The notes under the pieces were generated by a model. It saw nothing but the letters and a program-made list of their open reading frames with translations. It did no database searches and was not told the origin of the DNA. Positions 47,512-56,185 of a DNA stretch of 64,000 nucleotides are shown here, piece by piece. Made by a program: the position numbers and the translations under genes. Origin of the DNA: CBDFKJ01 sp965248805 (GTDB lineage: Bacteria; Pseudomonadota; Alphaproteobacteria; UBA6615). The DNA lies in assembly GCA_965248805.1 (NCBI GenBank), contig CBDFKJ010000004.1:136111-200110 (forward strand). Reading direction: 5' to 3'. Numbering within the stretch: position 1 is the stretch's first letter; each line of letters starts with the position of its first letter.

Positions 47512-48383
47512 GACCCTAGCGCCGCGCGCAGGTCGCCGTCGTTTGCTTCCAACAACGTCCGCCCCGTCTCGGCAGTCATGCCCTTGGCAATCAGCACCGC
47601 CAGCTTTACATGGCCGTTCGCGGCGCTCAGCGCACTCTGCGCGGCAACGTCGTCGACGCGCGCAATGTCCTTGACCATCTCCAGCGAGCGCCGCCGCAGC
47701 TTGTCGCTGGTCGCGACCACGTCGACCATGCGTCCATCGTAGACGCGGCCGAGTCGGATCATCACCAGTGTCGACAGCATGTTGAGCGCCACCTTTTGCG
47801 CCGTGCCGGCCTTCATGCGGGTGGAGCCGGCGATCGATTCGGCACCGGTGTCGAGCAGTACCGGCAGGTCGGCGGCGGCAAGCAGGTCAGCGTCGGGATT
47901 GTTGGCGATGCCGACCGTCAGCGCGCCGGCGGCCCTGGCCGAGCGCACGGCGGCGATCGCATAGGGCGTGCGGCCACTGGCGCTGACCGCGATCAGTGCG
48001 TCGTCTTCGCCGATCGACTCGGATGCAACGGCGGCCGCGGCGGCGTCCCCGTCATCCTCCGCGCCCTCGATCGCGCTCAGCAGTGCGTCGGCGCCGCCGG
48101 CGATCAGGAAACAGAGCCGTTCGCGCGGCCAGCCGAACGTGGGCATCAATTCGACCGCGTCCTGCACCGCGAGGCGCGCCGAGGTGCCGGCACCGGCCAG
48201 CGCCAGCCTGCCGCCGGCGCGCAAGCACTCAGCGACCCCTTCAGCGGCATCACGCAGGGCCGGTATCGCCGTGCGCACCGCCGCGACGCTGGCCAGGTTG
48301 GCCTCGGCCAGCGCCTCCAGGATCTCGCGATCGTCCCACGCCTCGATGCCGCGGAAGCGCTTCGACAGGGCTTCGGTCTGCAT
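47499..48383 (-). CDS. murQ: N-acetylmuramic acid 6-phosphate etherase
   Basis: 294 residues with a SIS fold: LALAGAGTSARLAVQDAVEL near the start, SASGRTPYAIAAVRSARAAG, then SRMKAGTAQKVALNMLSTL-like TRMKAGTAQKVALNMLSTLV, the MurQ/GckR signature. The catalytic Glu is in AVQDAVELMPTFG. It removes lactate from MurNAc-6-P to give GlcNAc-6-P in the cytoplasm. It starts 5 bases after the AmiE-like gene and is the last of that minus-strand pair. Confidence 0.92.
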   Translation of the reverse strand: MQTEALSKRFRGIEAWDDREILEALAEANLASVAAVRTAIPALRDAAEGVAECLRAGGRLALAGAGTSARLAVQDAVELMPTFGWPRERLCFLIAGGADALLSAIEGAEDDGDAAAAAVASESIGEDDALIAVSASGRTPYAIAAVRSARAAGALTVGIANNPDADLLAAADLPVLLDTGAESIAGSTRMKAGTAQKVALNMLSTLVMIRLGRVYDGRMVDVVATSDKLRRRSLEMVKDIARVDDVAAQSALSAANGHVKLAVLIAKGMTAETGRTLLEANDGDLRAALGSQPS

Positions 48384-48387
48384 GCGT

Positions 48388-49383
48388 CTACCTCGCGATC
48401 GCTTCGCCTACACTACGGCGCAACGCCTCGATCGACGGTGTGCGCTCGGGGCTGGGATGCACGCGGTTGGTCAGAAGCGTCCAGCCGTGGCCGCGTGCGA
48501 AGTCGAGCCAGAGGCCGGTGCCTGTGAAGCCGGTATGGCCCAGGGTAGCATCCGAGCAGGCTTGACCCCCGCTCCAGTTCGGATGCTTGAGTACCCAGCC
48601 CAAAGCGCGCGTGTCCGTATGCGGCCGGCGCAGTTCGCTCATCGACTCAGCGCTCAACAGATCGCCGACCAGCATGCCGTGTGCGAAGTCCAGCACACCG
48701 GCGATGGTCCCGAACAGGCCGGCGTGACCGGCTGCGCCGCCCAGCGCGAAGGCGCGTTCGTCGTGCACCTCGCCACGCAGCACGCGCCCGCGCCAGGAGC
48801 AGTCCTCGGTCGCCACCGTTTGATCCGGCGGCGGATGAAACCCGAGTCCGGGCGGCGTGGCGAACCGGTCGAGCGGTTTTTCGTGGATACGTTCGAGCAT
48901 GATGCCGAGCAGGATATAGCCGATGTCGGAATAGACGGGCTCGCCGAGCTGCCACTGGCAGCGCACGACGCGCGCGCGCAGTTCGTCGGCATCATCGCAC
49001 CAATGCTGGAATGGCGCGAATGGTTCGAAGCCGGCCTGGTGGATCAAGATCTGGCGCAGTGTCAGGCGGCCGACGTCAGCGTCGATTTCCGGCAGGAAGC
49101 GCGCCAACGGGTCGTCGAGGTCGAGCTCACCCGCCTGGCGCAGGTGCAGCACTTCGGTGACGGTGAGCATGACCTTGGTCAGGCTCGCCAGATCGAACCA
49201 CATGTCTTGCCGCAGCGCGATCGTATCGGGTGCCCATTGCGCCGACCCGGCGATCGCGATCGCCGATCGCCCGCTGGCGTCGACCACGCCAACCGCGGCA
49301 CCCGGCACCAGGCGTTGGGCCGTCGCATCCTCGATGAGACGCCGCGCACCACCCAGCCCGATTTCCGATGTCTTCGTTAACAC
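48388..49383 (-). CDS. Beta-lactamase-family serine hydrolase (AmiE-like)
   Basis: 331 residues from GTG 49383. The serine site is FDLASLTKVMLTVTEVL (SxxK), the second motif YSDIGYILLGIML, and a third HTGFTGTG. Bacillus AmiE/YbbE, which cleaves the peptide from MurNAc, is in this family and clusters with murQ and namZ, so that role is inferred. No signal peptide is seen, implying a cytoplasmic enzyme. A longer start at 49476 would overlap the divergent kinase start. Confidence 0.75.
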   Translation of the reverse strand: MLTKTSEIGLGGARRLIEDATAQRLVPGAAVGVVDASGRSAIAIAGSAQWAPDTIALRQDMWFDLASLTKVMLTVTEVLHLRQAGELDLDDPLARFLPEIDADVGRLTLRQILIHQAGFEPFAPFQHWCDDADELRARVVRCQWQLGEPVYSDIGYILLGIMLERIHEKPLDRFATPPGLGFHPPPDQTVATEDCSWRGRVLRGEVHDERAFALGGAAGHAGLFGTIAGVLDFAHGMLVGDLLSAESMSELRRPHTDTRALGWVLKHPNWSGGQACSDATLGHTGFTGTGLWLDFARGHGWTLLTNRVHPSPERTPSIEALRRSVGEAIAR

Positions 49384-49469
49384 CACGTCAGTATAGCGAA
49401 CAAATGCGATGGATTCGTTGACCGGCGTGACCGCCGGGACAATGGTTCGGCGCGGCCAATGATAGGGCG

Positions 49470-50372
49470 ATGACATCTGCGATCTACATCGCGGTCGACG
49501 GCGGTGCCAGCGCCACGCGCATTCGTGTCGCCGACGACCATGGCGCCGTCCGTGCGCAGTGCCAGGCCGGGCCGACGTCATTGACGTTGCGGGGACCTGC
49601 CGCCTGGGAGGAGATCCTGGGCGCGCTCGCCGATCATGGTGTCACCGACGCCGAACTGCGCCACGCCCACTGCGCTCTCGGGCTGGCCGGCGCCAACGAC
49701 GAACGGCAGTGCAGGGACTTCCTTGCGGCCGCGCCAAAACTCGCGTCGTTGATCGTCGCTACCGACGCCTACACGTCGGTGTTGGGTGCGCACGCAGGCG
49801 CGCCGGGCGCCGTGGTGGCGGTTGGCACCGGCAGCGTCGGCTGTCGACTCTTGGACAGCGGTCCGGTGCGACTCGTCGGGGGTTGGGGGTTCCCGGTCGG
49901 CGATGAGGGCGGCGGCGCCTGGCTGGGATGGCGGGCGATCACCGATGCCCTGCGGACGCGCGATCGCGGCGCGACAGCCACGCCACTGAACGAGGCCGTC
50001 TTTGCACAGTGCGGCCACGATCGCGCGTCTCTTCTGGATTGGTTGAAAGACGCGACCTCGACGCGGTACGCTGAACTGGCGCCGCTGGTGCTCGACCACG
50101 CCCGCGGCGGCGACCGGAGCGCGTTGTCGCTCGTCACAGCAGCCGGCATGGAGATTGATCGACTTGCACTCGGACTGGACCCGTCGCGCACCGCACCTTT
50201 GGCGCTGACCGGGGGACTCGGCTTGCCGCTCGCAGCCTATCTTCCCGAAGAGCTGAACCAATGGGTACGGCCGGCACAGGGCGATACCCTCGACGGGGCG
50301 ATGTTGCTGGCGCGCGGCGACGCTCCTCCTGAAAGCCTGTTGGACCCATGCGTCTCGACGGCCACATCCTGA
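49470..50372 (+). CDS. BadF/BcrA-type amino-sugar kinase (GlcNAc/MurNAc kinase-like)
   Basis: 300 residues of the ASKHA fold. Phosphate 1 motif IYIAVDGGASATRIRVAD, phosphate 2 VVAVGTGSVGCRLL, and GWGFPVGDEGGGAWLGWRAI, the conserved segment of GlcNAc kinase/MurK-type members. It would phosphorylate GlcNAc or MurNAc with ATP. It starts 87 bases from the divergent AmiE-like gene, overlaps nagA by 25 bases, and lies between murQ and nagA, which supports the amino-sugar substrate. Confidence 0.8.
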   Translation: MTSAIYIAVDGGASATRIRVADDHGAVRAQCQAGPTSLTLRGPAAWEEILGALADHGVTDAELRHAHCALGLAGANDERQCRDFLAAAPKLASLIVATDAYTSVLGAHAGAPGAVVAVGTGSVGCRLLDSGPVRLVGGWGFPVGDEGGGAWLGWRAITDALRTRDRGATATPLNEAVFAQCGHDRASLLDWLKDATSTRYAELAPLVLDHARGGDRSALSLVTAAGMEIDRLALGLDPSRTAPLALTGGLGLPLAAYLPEELNQWVRPAQGDTLDGAMLLARGDAPPESLLDPCVSTATS

Positions 50373-51442
50373 CCGCGGACGGTTGGGTCGACGGGCGCGT
50401 CGACTTCGCTGAACGGATTGCCGGTGTGGAAGCGGGTTCGATCGCCGCCGTTGCGCCCTACATACTGCCGGGTTTCGTTGACTTGCACGCGCCCGGCGGC
50501 GGCGGCGCCGATGCACTGGCCGGGGAAGAGGCCGTGCGCACGATCGCGCGTACCCATGCCCGCCACGGCACGACGGCGTTGCTGCCGTCGCCGGTGACCG
50601 CACCGGCGGACGAGCTTGATCGTGCTGTGGCGTCGATCGCCGCTGTGCACGCCGAGCGGCGACCGGACGAGGCGCGGGTGCTCGGCGCCCATGTCGAGGG
50701 CCCGTTCCTTGATCCCGCCATGCTGGGAGCGCAGCCGCCGCACCTGCGACCGCCGGACCTCTCACTGGTTCATCGGCTATGCGAGTCGGGCCCCGTCAAG
50801 ATCGTGACGCTGGCGCCGGAACTCCCGGGCGCATTGCCCGTGATACGGGCGTTGGTCGCGCATGGTGTGCGGGTGCAACTCGGCCACAGCTCCGCGACCT
50901 ATGGTAAGACCCGCGATGCCATGTGGGCTGGGGCGACCGGCTTTGCCCATCTTTTCAATAGGATGAGCCCGCTACTCCATCGTGCACCGGGCATGGTCGG
51001 CGCAGCCCTGGCCGACGCCGAGTTCGCGGCCATCATCCCGGATATGGTGCATGTCGATGCCGGCGCGATCCGGGCCGCGCTGCGCGCGATCCCGCGCCTA
51101 TTCTGCGTCACCGACGCGGTCGCCGCCGCCGGCATGCCGGATGGCCATTATCCGCTGGGCAGCCATACGGTCGAAAAGCGCGGACCGGCGGTCTTTCTCG
51201 CCGACGGTACGTTGGCGGGCAGCGCCCTCACCATGGATCGGGCGTTGCGCAACCTTCTCGAAATCGGCCTCGAGCTTCCCGATGCCTCGCGGCGATTATC
51301 GACCTACCCGGCGGATTTTCTGGGCCTCGACGACCGTGGCCGCATCGCTCCCGGCGCCTGGGCCGATCTGGTCGTGCTCGATCAGGATCTGCGCGTTCGC
51401 CAGGTCATCGTAGAGGGCGTGCCGCTTGCCACCGAGCGGTGA
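50348..51442 (+). CDS. nagA: N-acetylglucosamine-6-phosphate deacetylase
   Basis: 364 residues, amidohydrolase fold. YILPGFVDLHAPGGGGADAL at the start, GAHVEGPFLDPAMLGAQPPH with the metal Glu, QLGHSSATY with a metal His, FAHLFNRMSPLLHRAPGMVG, and the catalytic Asp in FCVTDAVAAAGMPDGHYPLG. It hydrolyses GlcNAc-6-P to GlcN-6-P and acetate, the step after MurQ. It overlaps the kinase upstream and the NamZ gene downstream (38 bases, convergent). Confidence 0.92.
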   Translation: MRLDGHILTADGWVDGRVDFAERIAGVEAGSIAAVAPYILPGFVDLHAPGGGGADALAGEEAVRTIARTHARHGTTALLPSPVTAPADELDRAVASIAAVHAERRPDEARVLGAHVEGPFLDPAMLGAQPPHLRPPDLSLVHRLCESGPVKIVTLAPELPGALPVIRALVAHGVRVQLGHSSATYGKTRDAMWAGATGFAHLFNRMSPLLHRAPGMVGAALADAEFAAIIPDMVHVDAGAIRAALRAIPRLFCVTDAVAAAGMPDGHYPLGSHTVEKRGPAVFLADGTLAGSALTMDRALRNLLEIGLELPDASRRLSTYPADFLGLDDRGRIAPGAWADLVVLDQDLRVRQVIVEGVPLATER

Positions 51443-52559
51443 TCGCCTCCGGCGTTTTGCCCGCCTCGATACCCGTTCGCAGACCGGCCTCGCCGAGCAA
51501 ATAATCGACCATGTAACCCTCCGTCGCGGAAAATGAGAGCCGACCGGCCGGCACAGGGACTTTGGATTTCGCCCAGTGGAAGTCGCGGTGGTGGGCGTGC
51601 AGCCAGTTTACCAGGCGCACGCCGAGGCAGAGCGCATCAATCGTGGCGTCCGGCTCGACATGGAAGTGGACCCCGTCACAGACTTGGCCTTTGTATTTGC
51701 TTCGCGAGGGCGTCGCGCGCACGGGCCGCGCGCGCACGCCGGTATCCGGCCAGCCATTGACCGCCGCGGCCAAGGCCGCCCCATCCAAGCCCGGCGCCAG
51801 CGCGCAGCGAAACGGTGCCGGTGTGCCGCGTCCCTCCGAGACGTTGGTACCCTCCAGCAACACCAAGCCGGGATAGAGCCACGCGGCCTCCCAACTCGGC
51901 AGTCCGGGCGAGGGCGGCAACCAGGATTGCGGCGGCGCTAGGCGGCGCGCTGGCGAATCGATCACGCGCAGACGCGGGGCGTCTCGGATTGTCTTGGCAA
52001 ACGCCGCCAGCATCTCGCCGAGACGCCTGCCATGCTGGAAGCGCACCGGCAGATAGCCGATAAAGGAGCGCAGCGCCGGGTCCAGCCAAGGCCCCGCGGT
52101 GCGCCGGCCCAGCGGATTGGGCCGGTCGCAGACGATAACCTCGATATCGCGTCCGGCGAGGCTCTCAAGGAGTAGCGCCGCGGTGGATACGTAGGTGTAG
52201 CATCGCACGCCGACATCCTGCAGGTCGACGATGATCGCATCGAGGCCGTCGAGGGCGCCCGGCGCGGGCGCTTTGCGCGGACCATAGAGGCTGAGCGGCG
52301 GCAGGCCCGTGGCCGGATCGATGTCATCAGCGATGCGTTCGCCTTCGGGGGCGGCACCGGTCCAGCCGTGCTCGGGCGCGAACAGGCGGCGCAAGCCGCG
52401 ATTTCCGCTGCCGATTACCCGCGCCAGGGCCAGCGATGTCGGGACGTAATCGGCGCTCACGCTGGCGAGGCTGGCGAGCAGACCGACGCGCTGTCGGCGG
52501 AGCCGGCCGATCAGCGCTTCGTCGGCGAGCAGCCGGTCGATGCCCGTTGCCGCGCGCAC
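51405..52559 (-). CDS. DUF1343 protein, exo-beta-N-acetylmuramidase (NamZ) homologue
   Basis: 384 residues. Family motifs RLFAPEHGWTGAAPEGERI (with the proposed catalytic Glu in PEHG), DLQDVGVRCYTYVSTAALLL, VICDRPNPLGRR and GLVLLEGTNVSEGRGTPAPF. NamZ, the founding DUF1343 member in Bacillus, releases terminal MurNAc from peptidoglycan. This one shows no signal peptide, so it would act on fragments already in the cytoplasm. Placed next to nagA, kinase and murQ. Confidence 0.83.
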   Translation of the reverse strand: MRAATGIDRLLADEALIGRLRRQRVGLLASLASVSADYVPTSLALARVIGSGNRGLRRLFAPEHGWTGAAPEGERIADDIDPATGLPPLSLYGPRKAPAPGALDGLDAIIVDLQDVGVRCYTYVSTAALLLESLAGRDIEVIVCDRPNPLGRRTAGPWLDPALRSFIGYLPVRFQHGRRLGEMLAAFAKTIRDAPRLRVIDSPARRLAPPQSWLPPSPGLPSWEAAWLYPGLVLLEGTNVSEGRGTPAPFRCALAPGLDGAALAAAVNGWPDTGVRARPVRATPSRSKYKGQVCDGVHFHVEPDATIDALCLGVRLVNWLHAHHRDFHWAKSKVPVPAGRLSFSATEGYMVDYLLGEAGLRTGIEAGKTPEAITARWQAARPLR

Positions 52560-52721
52560 GGCGGCGTCAGCGCGTCATAGCGCGGTGGCGGGACTGGAAA
52601 TTGTGGCGTCGAGGTACGATGCGGGTGGGCCACAGTTGATTGGCCATCTCGGCATCCTCTATAGTCAGAGCCGCGTCCCGACGGTCGCGCCGCACCAGCA
52701 TCGCGCGTGCAAACACGGCCA

Positions 52722-52744
52722 AAGTCGATGTATAACATCGACTT
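52722..52744. promoter_or_regulatory. Perfect 10-bp dyad, possible operator
   Basis: AAGTCGATGT, ATA, ACATCGACTT form a perfect inverted repeat with a 3-base spacer. A -10-like TATAAC lies across the centre, 70 bases before the OmpA-family gene. That position suits a repressor site overlapping a promoter; a short hairpin is the alternative. No similar dyad was noticed elsewhere in the window. Confidence 0.45.
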
Positions 52745-52813
52745 AGCAGATTCGCACAACAATCCTGCCGGCGCCGAACGCACCGCTGCGGGTCACCTTG
52801 AAGGAAGCATGCC

Positions 52814-53608
52814 ATGCAAAGCAGCCACCCTCGTCAACGCAGGTTGCGCGCGGCCGTCATCCGGCCGATTGCGCAGGCGCTGTCGGTCGTCGTCGTCGGG
52901 ATGGGGCTGAGCGCCTGCGAATCGGTGGCCACGGCCGACTGGATCGATCCCGCCAACTGGTTCAAGGACGACGCCCCGGAGCCACGCACCGAAGCCGCCG
53001 CCGAGACCCGTCAGCGCGGCGAAGAAGCGGCCGAGTTGGCCGTCGACGCGCCATTCCCAAATCTCGCGACAGTGCCGGACCGGCCCGATCCGACCGCGGC
53101 CAGTGTGCGCGAGCGCGTGGCCGAGGGCTTGGCCGCCGACCGCGAGAACGCTCGTTACACGGCGGATGCGGTCGCGCGACTCGGTTATGTCGAGGTGCCG
53201 GCGGACGGCGAGGCGAATGCGGCGCCGTTAACCGCCGCCGCCAACGGCGCTCCGCCGGTCGAAGTCGCCACCATATATTTCGCCGCAAACTCGACCTCGC
53301 TGCAGCCCGGTGACGAGGCGGTTCTGCGCGACGTCGCGATATTGCACGAGCAACTCGGCGGCTCGCTGCTTCTGGTCGGTCATGCATCGCGCGGGCAGAG
53401 CGAACTCGGCGTACTGGACGAGGAAGTGGTGAACCTGGGCGTGTCACTCGACCGGGCGCTTGCCGTTGCGGAAATGCTGACGACGCTGGGCGTCGCCGTC
53501 GACAAGGTCGCCATGGAAGGCCGTGGCGACAATCAGCCGCTTTATCAAGAGACGGCGGCGACCGGCGAGGCAGGCAATCGTCGAACCGTCATCTACCTGC
53601 TGCGATGA
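52814..53608 (+). CDS. OmpA-family outer-membrane lipoprotein
   Basis: 264 residues. A basic N terminus, hydrophobic stretch and lipobox-like GLSAC (Cys about residue 34) suggest a lipoprotein. The OmpA C-terminal peptidoglycan-binding domain is IYFAANSTSLQPGDEAVLRD, LLLVGHASRG and VAMEGRGDNQPLYQ plus NRRTVIYL. The middle is acidic and Ala-rich. The N terminus is slightly long for a lipoprotein signal. Confidence 0.82.
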   Translation: MQSSHPRQRRLRAAVIRPIAQALSVVVVGMGLSACESVATADWIDPANWFKDDAPEPRTEAAAETRQRGEEAAELAVDAPFPNLATVPDRPDPTAASVRERVAEGLAADRENARYTADAVARLGYVEVPADGEANAAPLTAAANGAPPVEVATIYFAANSTSLQPGDEAVLRDVAILHEQLGGSLLLVGHASRGQSELGVLDEEVVNLGVSLDRALAVAEMLTTLGVAVDKVAMEGRGDNQPLYQETAATGEAGNRRTVIYLLR

Positions 53609-53645
53609 CGCTCCTGGTGATCCATCACCTTTGAGCGTGCGCGTG

Positions 53646-54881
53646 ATGCAGCAAGAGTTCTATCGTATCCGGCGGTTGCCGCCCTACGTGTTCGCCGAGG
53701 TCAACGCGATGAAGGCGCGCGCCCGCGCCCGCGGCGATGACATCATCGATCTGGGCATGGGCAATCCGGATCTGCCGACGCCGGACCATATCGTCGACAA
53801 GCTGGCCTTGACCGTGCGCGATCCGCGCACCCACCGTTACTCCGCCTCGCGCGGCATACCGGGATTGCGGCGTGCGCTCGCCGCCTACTACCGGCGGCGG
53901 TTCCAGGTGGAGGTGGACCCCGAGGACGAGGTCATCGTCACCCTCGGGTCGAAGGAAGGGCTGGCTAACCTGGCACAAGCCATCACCAGTCCGGGCGATG
54001 TCGTGCTGGCGCCCAATCCGTCCTATCCGATCCATCAGTTTGGCTTCATCATTGCCGGCGGCTCGGTGCGCCATGTGCCGGTGACGCCCGACGCCGAGTT
54101 CCTGGCGGCGCTGGAGCGCGCAGTCATGCATTCGGTGCCGCGGCCGGTGGCGCTGGTGCTCAACTATCCGTCGAACCCGACGGCGCTGACGGCCGATCTC
54201 GATTTTTACCGCCAGGTCGTGGACTTTTGCCGTGGCCACGGCATCTATGTGCTGTCCGATCTGGCGTACGCCGAGATTTATTTCGACGGCGTTCCGCCGC
54301 CGTCGATCCTGCAAGTGCCGGGTGCCAAGGAGATCGCGGTCGAGTTCACGTCACTGTCGAAGACGTACTCCATGCCAGGCTGGCGCATCGGCTTCGCGGC
54401 CGGCAATAGGCGTTTGGTGCAAGCGCTGGCGCGGGTGAAGAGCTATCTCGACTATGGCGCCTTCACCCCGATACAGGTCGCGGCGACGGCGGCGCTGAAC
54501 GGGCCGCAGGATTGCGTCGAGGAGATTCGACGCACCTATCGCGAACGCCGCGACGTGCTGATCGAAGGATGGAATCGCGCTGGCTGGAGCGTGCCCAACC
54601 CACCGGCAACGATGTTCGCCTGGGCGCTGGTGCCGGAACCCTTCGCGCGGTTGGGCAGCGTCGGCTTCGCCAAGCTGCTGTTGAGTGAGGCGCATGTCGC
54701 GGTGGCACCTGGCGCCGGCTTCGGCGAGCACGGGGAAGGCTTCGTGCGCATCGCGCTGGTCGAGAACAAGCATCGCATTCGCCAGGCGGCGCGCAACATC
54801 CGGCAGTTTCTCGCGCGCGCCGACGAGCTGGTCGCCGGCACCGACGGTCGTGCGCCCGCGCCGCGCGTCGTGGCATCTTGA
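53646..54881 (+). CDS. Class I aminotransferase (AlaC/LL-DAP aminotransferase-like)
   Basis: 411 residues. PLP fold type I: DIIDLGMGNPDLPTPDHIVD, RYSASRGIPGLRRALAAYY, LNYPSNPTALTADLDF and the Schiff-base Lys in FTSLSKTYSMPGWRIGFAAG. In alphaproteobacteria this gene commonly precedes hom and is annotated as LL-diaminopimelate or alanine/aspartate aminotransferase; the substrate cannot be fixed. ATG 53646 is 37 bases after the OmpA stop. It overlaps hom by four bases. Confidence 0.88.
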   Translation: MQQEFYRIRRLPPYVFAEVNAMKARARARGDDIIDLGMGNPDLPTPDHIVDKLALTVRDPRTHRYSASRGIPGLRRALAAYYRRRFQVEVDPEDEVIVTLGSKEGLANLAQAITSPGDVVLAPNPSYPIHQFGFIIAGGSVRHVPVTPDAEFLAALERAVMHSVPRPVALVLNYPSNPTALTADLDFYRQVVDFCRGHGIYVLSDLAYAEIYFDGVPPPSILQVPGAKEIAVEFTSLSKTYSMPGWRIGFAAGNRRLVQALARVKSYLDYGAFTPIQVAATAALNGPQDCVEEIRRTYRERRDVLIEGWNRAGWSVPNPPATMFAWALVPEPFARLGSVGFAKLLLSEAHVAVAPGAGFGEHGEGFVRIALVENKHRIRQAARNIRQFLARADELVAGTDGRAPAPRVVAS

Positions 54882-56170
54882 GCGTGCCGCTGCGGATCGC
54901 GGTCGCCGGTCTGGGAACGGTCGGCGCCGGTGTCGTCCGCCTCATCGATACCAACGCGTCGTTGCTTGCTCAACGTGCCGGCAGAGCGTTGCAGGTGGTT
55001 GCCGTGTCGGCGCGCGACCGGGGCCGCGACCGTGGCATCGACCTGGCACCGTTTGACTGGTGCGACGATGCCGTGGCGATGGCGCGCGAGGCGCCGGCCG
55101 ACGTCGTTATCGAGCTGATTGGCGGCGCCGACGGTCCGGCCAAGGCGGTGTGTGAGGCGGCGCTCGCGGCCGGGCGCCATGTCGTGACCGCCAACAAGGC
55201 GTTGCTCGCCCATCACGGCAACGCGCTCGCCGCCGGCGCCGAAGCCGCGGGCGTATCGCTGGGCTTCGAGGCGGCGATTGCCGGCGGCATCCCGATCGTG
55301 AAGTCCCTGCGCGAGGGGCTCGCCGCCAACCGGATCGGGCGCATCTACGGCATCCTCAACGGCACCAGCAACTATATCCTGACGCAGATGCGCCAAACCA
55401 GCCGGTCGTTCGCCGACGTTCTCGGTGAGGCGCAGAGCCTTGGCTACGCCGAGGCCGATCCGGCCACCGATGTCGACGGCGTGGACGCGGCGCACAAGCT
55501 CGCGTTGTTGTCGAGTCTCGCCTTTGGTTGCGCCGTCGATTTCGACGGCGTCTACATCGAAGGCGTGCGGCAGATTGCGTCAATCGATATCGCGTTCGCA
55601 GAAGAGCTTGGCTACCGTATCAAGCTCATCGGTTCCGCCCGCCTCACCGATGACGGGCTCGAACAACGCGTCCATCCCTGCATGATCGACTGCGCCGCGC
55701 CCGTCGCCACCGTGGAGGGCGTGCTCAACGCCGTGGTCGCGCATGGCGACTTCGTCGCCGACACTGTGTATGAGGGGCCCGGCGCCGGCGCCGGCCCGAC
55801 CGCATCGGCGGTGGTCGCCGACATCCTCGACATCGCGCGCGATCGCCGCACGCCGACATTCGGCGTGCCGGCGCGCGAGCTGCAAATATTGCAGCGGGCG
55901 CCGATGGAGCGTCATCGCGGCGCCTATTACGTGCGGCTTTTGGTGCTTGACGAGCCGGGCGTGATGGCCGATGTGACGGCGATCTTCCGCGACACGCACA
56001 TATCGATCGAGACCATGATCCAGCGCGGGCAATCGCAAACCGACGCGGTGCCGGTGGTGATCACCACGCATGAGTGCGAGGAAGCGCAGATGCGACAGGC
56101 GGTCGCCGCAATCGGCGACCTGGCGACGGTGGTCGAGGCGCCGCACATGATTCGTATCGAACCTTTATAG
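54878..56170 (+). CDS. hom: Homoserine dehydrogenase
   Basis: 430 residues: NAD(P) motif IAVAGLGTVGAGVVRLIDTN, TANKALLAHHG, EAAIAGGIPIVKSLREGLAA with active-site residues, YAEADPATDVDGVDAAHKLA with the catalytic Lys and Asp, and a C-terminal ACT domain (VLDEPGVMADVTAIFRD) for threonine feedback. Reduces aspartate semialdehyde to homoserine. TTG at 54878 overlaps the aminotransferase stop; GTG 54884 is the alternative. Confidence 0.95.
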   Translation: MSVPLRIAVAGLGTVGAGVVRLIDTNASLLAQRAGRALQVVAVSARDRGRDRGIDLAPFDWCDDAVAMAREAPADVVIELIGGADGPAKAVCEAALAAGRHVVTANKALLAHHGNALAAGAEAAGVSLGFEAAIAGGIPIVKSLREGLAANRIGRIYGILNGTSNYILTQMRQTSRSFADVLGEAQSLGYAEADPATDVDGVDAAHKLALLSSLAFGCAVDFDGVYIEGVRQIASIDIAFAEELGYRIKLIGSARLTDDGLEQRVHPCMIDCAAPVATVEGVLNAVVAHGDFVADTVYEGPGAGAGPTASAVVADILDIARDRRTPTFGVPARELQILQRAPMERHRGAYYVRLLVLDEPGVMADVTAIFRDTHISIETMIQRGQSQTDAVPVVITTHECEEAQMRQAVAAIGDLATVVEAPHMIRIEPL

Positions 56171-56185
56171 GCGAGGCGAGGGACC

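Noticed and set aside
47968..49380. 470-codon plus-strand open frame antisense to murQ and the AmiE-like gene
   Set aside because: Arg/Ala-rich with no domain; the opposite strand carries MurQ and SxxK hydrolase motifs.
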